Part shown: positions 5,489 to 7,805 of the stretch, piece by piece
Layout of the letters: every line of letters begins with the position of its first letter
How positions within the stretch are numbered: position 1 is the stretch's first letter
NCBI GenBank assembly: GCA_964349095.1
Contig: CAYGFD010000024.1
Span: forward strand, 1-7,805
From: UBA10001 sp964349095
GTDB lineage: Bacteria > Patescibacteriota > Patescibacteriia > Veblenbacterales > UBA10138
Direction of reading: 5' to 3'
Length of the DNA stretch: 7,805 nucleotides
Program-made: the position numbers and the translations under genes
The notes under the pieces: model-generated
Database searches by the model: none
What the model saw: the letters and a program-made list of their open reading frames with translations, nothing else
Told to the model about the DNA's origin: nothing

Positions 5489-5791
5489 TTAATAACCTCT
5501 TATTTCAATTACCAAACTAACCTTATCCCCCATTTTTATAAGCTCTTTTTTTCTCACACTGGCTTTGATGGCCATCAAGTATCCTTTACCTTTATCTGGA
5601 AAAATTGACGTGAGCCAAGATGTTTTACCAATCCGCGCTTTTACTGGTATGGATCCCCAGCCTCTTTTTATAACACTATAAAGCAATTTTATTTCCCGAG
5701 ACTCTTGTCGAGGTACAGACACAAAGTGCCAACCAGCAAAGCCAGGGTATCGCCAAACTTCAGCGCTAAATTTATAAGTGTTGGCAACCAT
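5489..5791 (-). CDS. DUF1905 domain protein
   Basis: The product is 100 aa from the ATG at 5791, and the whole protein is one DUF1905 domain. Family features in order are YKFSAEVWRYPG, GWHFVSVP, GWGSIPVKARIG, TSIFP, GYLMAIKASVRK and GDKVSLVIEI. This matches the pattern of small beta-rich DUF1905 proteins, whose biochemical role is not established; in other bacteria the domain is sometimes fused to a YdeI/OmpD-associated domain. The upstream in-frame ATG at 5827 would overlap the preceding gene by 31 bp. The internal start leaves a 5-bp gap and begins right at the domain, so it is preferred. No clear SD is present; GAGGT lies about 12 nt before the ATG. It is last in the leftward operon; I see no strong terminator after it. 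Confidence 0.82.
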   Translation of the reverse strand: MVANTYKFSAEVWRYPGFAGWHFVSVPRQESREIKLLYSVIKRGWGSIPVKARIGKTSWLTSIFPDKGKGYLMAIKASVRKKELIKMGDKVSLVIEIRGY

Positions 5792-5796
5792 GTTAA

Positions 5797-6105
5797 TTAT
5801 TCTACCTCTGATTCGGGCGGAACCCAATCATCAACCACAGTGACATGTTTTATTTGATCAAGACTAACCGGAATCGACTCACCAAGATCACCATCTTCAG
5901 CAATATAACTTAAAACTAATTCAGTTCCATCAACACTTAACACTAATATATCTTGGACTAACTGCTCTTTACCGAAATTATCCATCACTAAATCAATAAT
6001 TTTCTGTTGATCACACGCTTCGCGCAAAAGCGACATCATCTGCTCTTTTTCTTGATGCGTTTCCGGAGTATTTTCTGGATTGAAATCACTAAAATTCTCG
6101 CCCAT
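5797..6105 (-). CDS. Small acidic protein, function unknown
   Basis: The product is 102 aa from the ATG at 6105 (MGENFSDFNPENTPE). A TTG at 6129 would extend it by 8 residues and overlap the oxidoreductase gene. It is strongly acidic, with no signal peptide or TM segment. A short polar N-terminus precedes a helical stretch (EKEQMMSLLREACDQQKIID) and then a beta-like part, ILVLSVDGTELVLSYIAEDG. The tail HVTVVDDWVPPESEVE is acidic. I do not recognise the family. The beta-rich half looks like a small WYL- or SH3-like barrel (inference only). It lies 17 bp after the oxidoreductase stop and 5 bp before the DUF1905 start, so it is very likely in the same transcript. Confidence 0.65.
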   Translation of the reverse strand: MGENFSDFNPENTPETHQEKEQMMSLLREACDQQKIIDLVMDNFGKEQLVQDILVLSVDGTELVLSYIAEDGDLGESIPVSLDQIKHVTVVDDWVPPESEVE

Positions 6106-6122
6106 ATTATATAAATTAATAA

Positions 6123-7406
6123 TCAACAACTATTTCCAGCTACAAAACCAGTGGTCCAGCATAACTGTAAACTATAACCGCCCGACGGCCGATCAATATT
6201 TAACACATCACCCACCAAAAACAAACCCGGAATTATTCTTGATTGCATAGTTTTAAAATTGACCTCACTTAGATCTACTCCCCCCGCAGAAACAACAGCC
6301 TTATCTTTTCCTAATAAACCAGCGACATTAAGGGGCACGCCTTTAACAAAAGCAATTATAGACTTTCTTTGCTCCGTGCTAACACTGTGCGAATAAGTCT
6401 CGCCATCTATCGCGCACTTTTCCAACACTAGTGGCACTAGTGCTGACGCAACTAACCCCGCTAAACTATTTTTTATTTTCTTATTGCTTTGCTCGGTCAA
6501 TAAAGTATGTAATTTTTTCTTGATTGTTCCGCCATCTAGTGATGGAAATAAATCAATATCTATTCTGACGTCATTTGACCCAATACCATCATATTCATCT
6601 CCTTCTCCGCGTCGTAGGAGCGCCCCGACGTCAGAGCTCATGTTAAGAACAGTTGGCCCGGTTATGCCAAAATGCGTAAACAAAACCTTGCCCTTATACG
6701 CTTTTTGCTTAACCCCATTCTTGAAAGTAGTCAGTTTTATGTCTCTTAACGTTAGGCCTGAAAGTTTTTTTACCCACGTGTCACTACTAGCTAATGGTAC
6801 CAAGGCCATATCATTGTCATGTATACGATGGCCTATTTTTCTCAACCAATTAAAACCCTCACCAGTTGAGCCAGTTTCCGGATGAGAAAGACCACCTGTT
6901 GCTACGATACAGTGCTCAGTATGAATAACAGTTTTGTCAGCCAAAGTAATTGCGAAAATGCTCTTTTCTTTATTATAAGCCAGCGCTGTAACCCTCGCTT
7001 TAGTCATTATTTGTACACCCGGCACTTGCAAATACTTACTTAATACATCAAAAACCGACTGCGCTTTATTTGTCACGGGGAATACGCGACCCTCCGCCTC
7101 TTCCTTAGTCTTAAGTCCCCTGCTATGAAAAAAATCTAATGTACTAGACACATCAAATTGCGAAAAAGCAGAATATAAAAACTTGGCTGATGTTTTATAC
7201 TTTTCGAGAAGCACACGGTTGTTGGTTTTATTATTCGTCAGGTTACATCTACCACCACCAGTAATTAACAGTTTTTTACCCAGGGCGCTATTTTTTTCCA
7301 ATAACAAAACGTGCCGTCCACGTTCAGCTGCGCGACCAGCTGCAATCATACCCGCTGGTCCACCACCAATTACGACGACATCGTATTTAGATGCTACTGC
7401 CATCAT
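6123..7406 (-). CDS. NAD(P)/FAD-dependent oxidoreductase, HI0933/YhiN (BaiN-like) family
   Basis: This 427-aa flavoprotein is of normal family length. A Rossmann FAD-binding motif, VVIGGGPAGMIAAGRAA, lies at 11-27 with an acidic residue after the second strand (LLLEK, 34-38). The family hallmark TGGGRCNLTN (49-58) and GRVFP (106-110) follow. ATGG (169-172), FTHFGITGP (243-251), VSAGGV (372-377) and the C-terminal LFLVGDVLNIDRPSGGYSLQ (395-414) complete the pattern. The physiological substrate of most HI0933 proteins is unknown; BaiN was linked to bile-acid metabolism in gut clostridia, which need not apply here. The protein should be cytosolic. Its start overlaps the end of the upstream FG-GAP-like gene by 20 bp (17 bp if the second Met at 7403 is used), with no SD, implying coupled translation. 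The small acidic and DUF1905 genes follow closely. Confidence 0.93.
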   Translation of the reverse strand: MMAVASKYDVVVIGGGPAGMIAAGRAAERGRHVLLLEKNSALGKKLLITGGGRCNLTNNKTNNRVLLEKYKTSAKFLYSAFSQFDVSSTLDFFHSRGLKTKEEAEGRVFPVTNKAQSVFDVLSKYLQVPGVQIMTKARVTALAYNKEKSIFAITLADKTVIHTEHCIVATGGLSHPETGSTGEGFNWLRKIGHRIHDNDMALVPLASSDTWVKKLSGLTLRDIKLTTFKNGVKQKAYKGKVLFTHFGITGPTVLNMSSDVGALLRRGEGDEYDGIGSNDVRIDIDLFPSLDGGTIKKKLHTLLTEQSNKKIKNSLAGLVASALVPLVLEKCAIDGETYSHSVSTEQRKSIIAFVKGVPLNVAGLLGKDKAVVSAGGVDLSEVNFKTMQSRIIPGLFLVGDVLNIDRPSGGYSLQLCWTTGFVAGNSC

Positions 7407-7803
7407 TATCTGAACCAGTTATTAACCCAGAACTTGCATCAAAACTTACCCAGACACTTTTACCAACCGATGGCCTTGCAGTCATGGGTTCACCCTCTTT
7501 CCTAACTGCAAAGTTGTAAACTACCGTCCCGTCATGATACTCCACTGTTTGTGGCGCTATACGATCGCCAAGCAAAAAACTGTTTGTGGACTTGTAACCA
7601 TTACCATCGTTAATAGCGAAACTGGCGTAATAAAAAGTGCCACTACCTCCTGGGGTGTACGCGAGTAACACTGCCGCGTCTAAATCACCATCACTGTCTA
7701 GATCGCCAAATACCGGCTCACCGAACATGGTTAATACACTATTTGGAGCGGTTGCTAAATAGTAACTATTTCCCTCTATATTGTATGTAATTTTTTTAAC
7801 ATC
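7387..7803 (-). CDS. FG-GAP/VCBS-like extracellular protein, C-terminal part (5' end outside window)
   Basis: The frame is open from the right edge to a TAA at 7389-7387, giving 138 residues. An internal Met at 7728 is not the real start, because coding-like sequence continues upstream (DVKKITYNIEGNSYYLA...). A calcium-binding FG-GAP-like loop, GDLDSDGDLDAAVLL, gives D34, D36, D38 and D42 of the visible fragment. Then come PGGSGTFYYASFAIN, FLLGDRIAPQTVEY and EGEPMTARPSVGKSVW. From memory, a family with GSGTFYY, LLGDRIAPQT and the 'EPMT.RPSVG' block is common in CPR genomes and some other bacteria as a secreted protein or lipoprotein of unknown function. The N-terminus that would show a signal peptide is not in the window. 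The 3' end overlaps the oxidoreductase gene start by 20 bp. Confidence 0.75.
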   Translation of the reverse strand, partial: DVKKITYNIEGNSYYLATAPNSVLTMFGEPVFGDLDSDGDLDAAVLLAYTPGGSGTFYYASFAINDGNGYKSTNSFLLGDRIAPQTVEYHDGTVVYNFAVRKEGEPMTARPSVGKSVWVSFDASSGLITGSDNDGSSI

Positions 7804-7805
7804 AA

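Noticed and set aside
6426..6442. Two adjacent copies of the palindrome CACTAGTG inside the oxidoreductase gene
   Set aside because: They encode the repeated Leu-Val of LVPLV with the same codons. The frame is intact and the site is internal to a conserved gene, so coding chance explains it.
6484..7505. Open frames on the + strand opposite the oxidoreductase and FG-GAP-like genes (6484-6885, 7183-7413, 7311-7505)
   Set aside because: The translations are low-complexity Pro/Ser-rich or featureless, and lie opposite well-conserved coding sequence.

Overview
The window reads as AT-rich bacterial chromosome, most likely from a Patescibacteria (CPR) genome. The evidence is the compact layout with overlapping genes, almost no Shine-Dalgarno (SD) sequences, several small membrane proteins, a BcsA-like family 2 glycosyltransferase, and an FG-GAP-like secreted protein of a type I recall from CPR genomes. 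TGA is used as a normal stop. The lineage call is inference, since no rRNA or ribosomal protein gene is present.

Layout: positions 3-1327 (+) hold the 3' end of fmt (methionyl-tRNA formyltransferase), overlapping by ATGA a membrane-anchored CapA-family protein. This pair converges on a leftward block at 1324-3685 (-). In transcription order that block is a stand-alone sigma-70 region 4 HTH protein, a three-TM small membrane protein, a two-TM small membrane protein, and a membrane-embedded processive-type glycosyltransferase. The capA and glycosyltransferase stop codons share TTAA. CapA and the glycosyltransferase both point to surface polysaccharide or envelope work.

Positions 3806-5461 (-) are a self-contained expression unit with a sigma-70-like promoter, a leader of about 110 nt with a hairpin, a strong SD, one 482-aa gene and a strong intrinsic terminator. 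The gene encodes a Sec-secreted protein with the order cohesin-like, dockerin-like, second cohesin-like, and a C-terminal type A T9SS sorting domain typical of the FCB group (Bacteroidota, Ignavibacteria, KSB1 and relatives). Hand-counted lines of this gene run about 43-62% GC, against about 27-33% in sampled lines of neighbouring genes. It is the standout of the window: probably a horizontally acquired FCB surface protein in a cell type not expected to have a type IX secretion system, or else an assembly chimera.

Positions 5489-7803 (-) are a tightly packed, probably co-transcribed set. It holds a 5'-truncated FG-GAP/VCBS-like extracellular protein, a HI0933/YhiN-type FAD oxidoreductase, a small acidic protein of unknown function, and a DUF1905 protein. 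The first two overlap by 20 bp, and the last two are a few bases apart. The operon's promoter lies outside the window.

There is no gene-free stretch over 300 bp. The two gaps of about 180 bp (3686-3863 and 5313-5488) carry the regulatory elements listed. I saw no tRNA, rRNA, CRISPR array, insertion sequence or origin.
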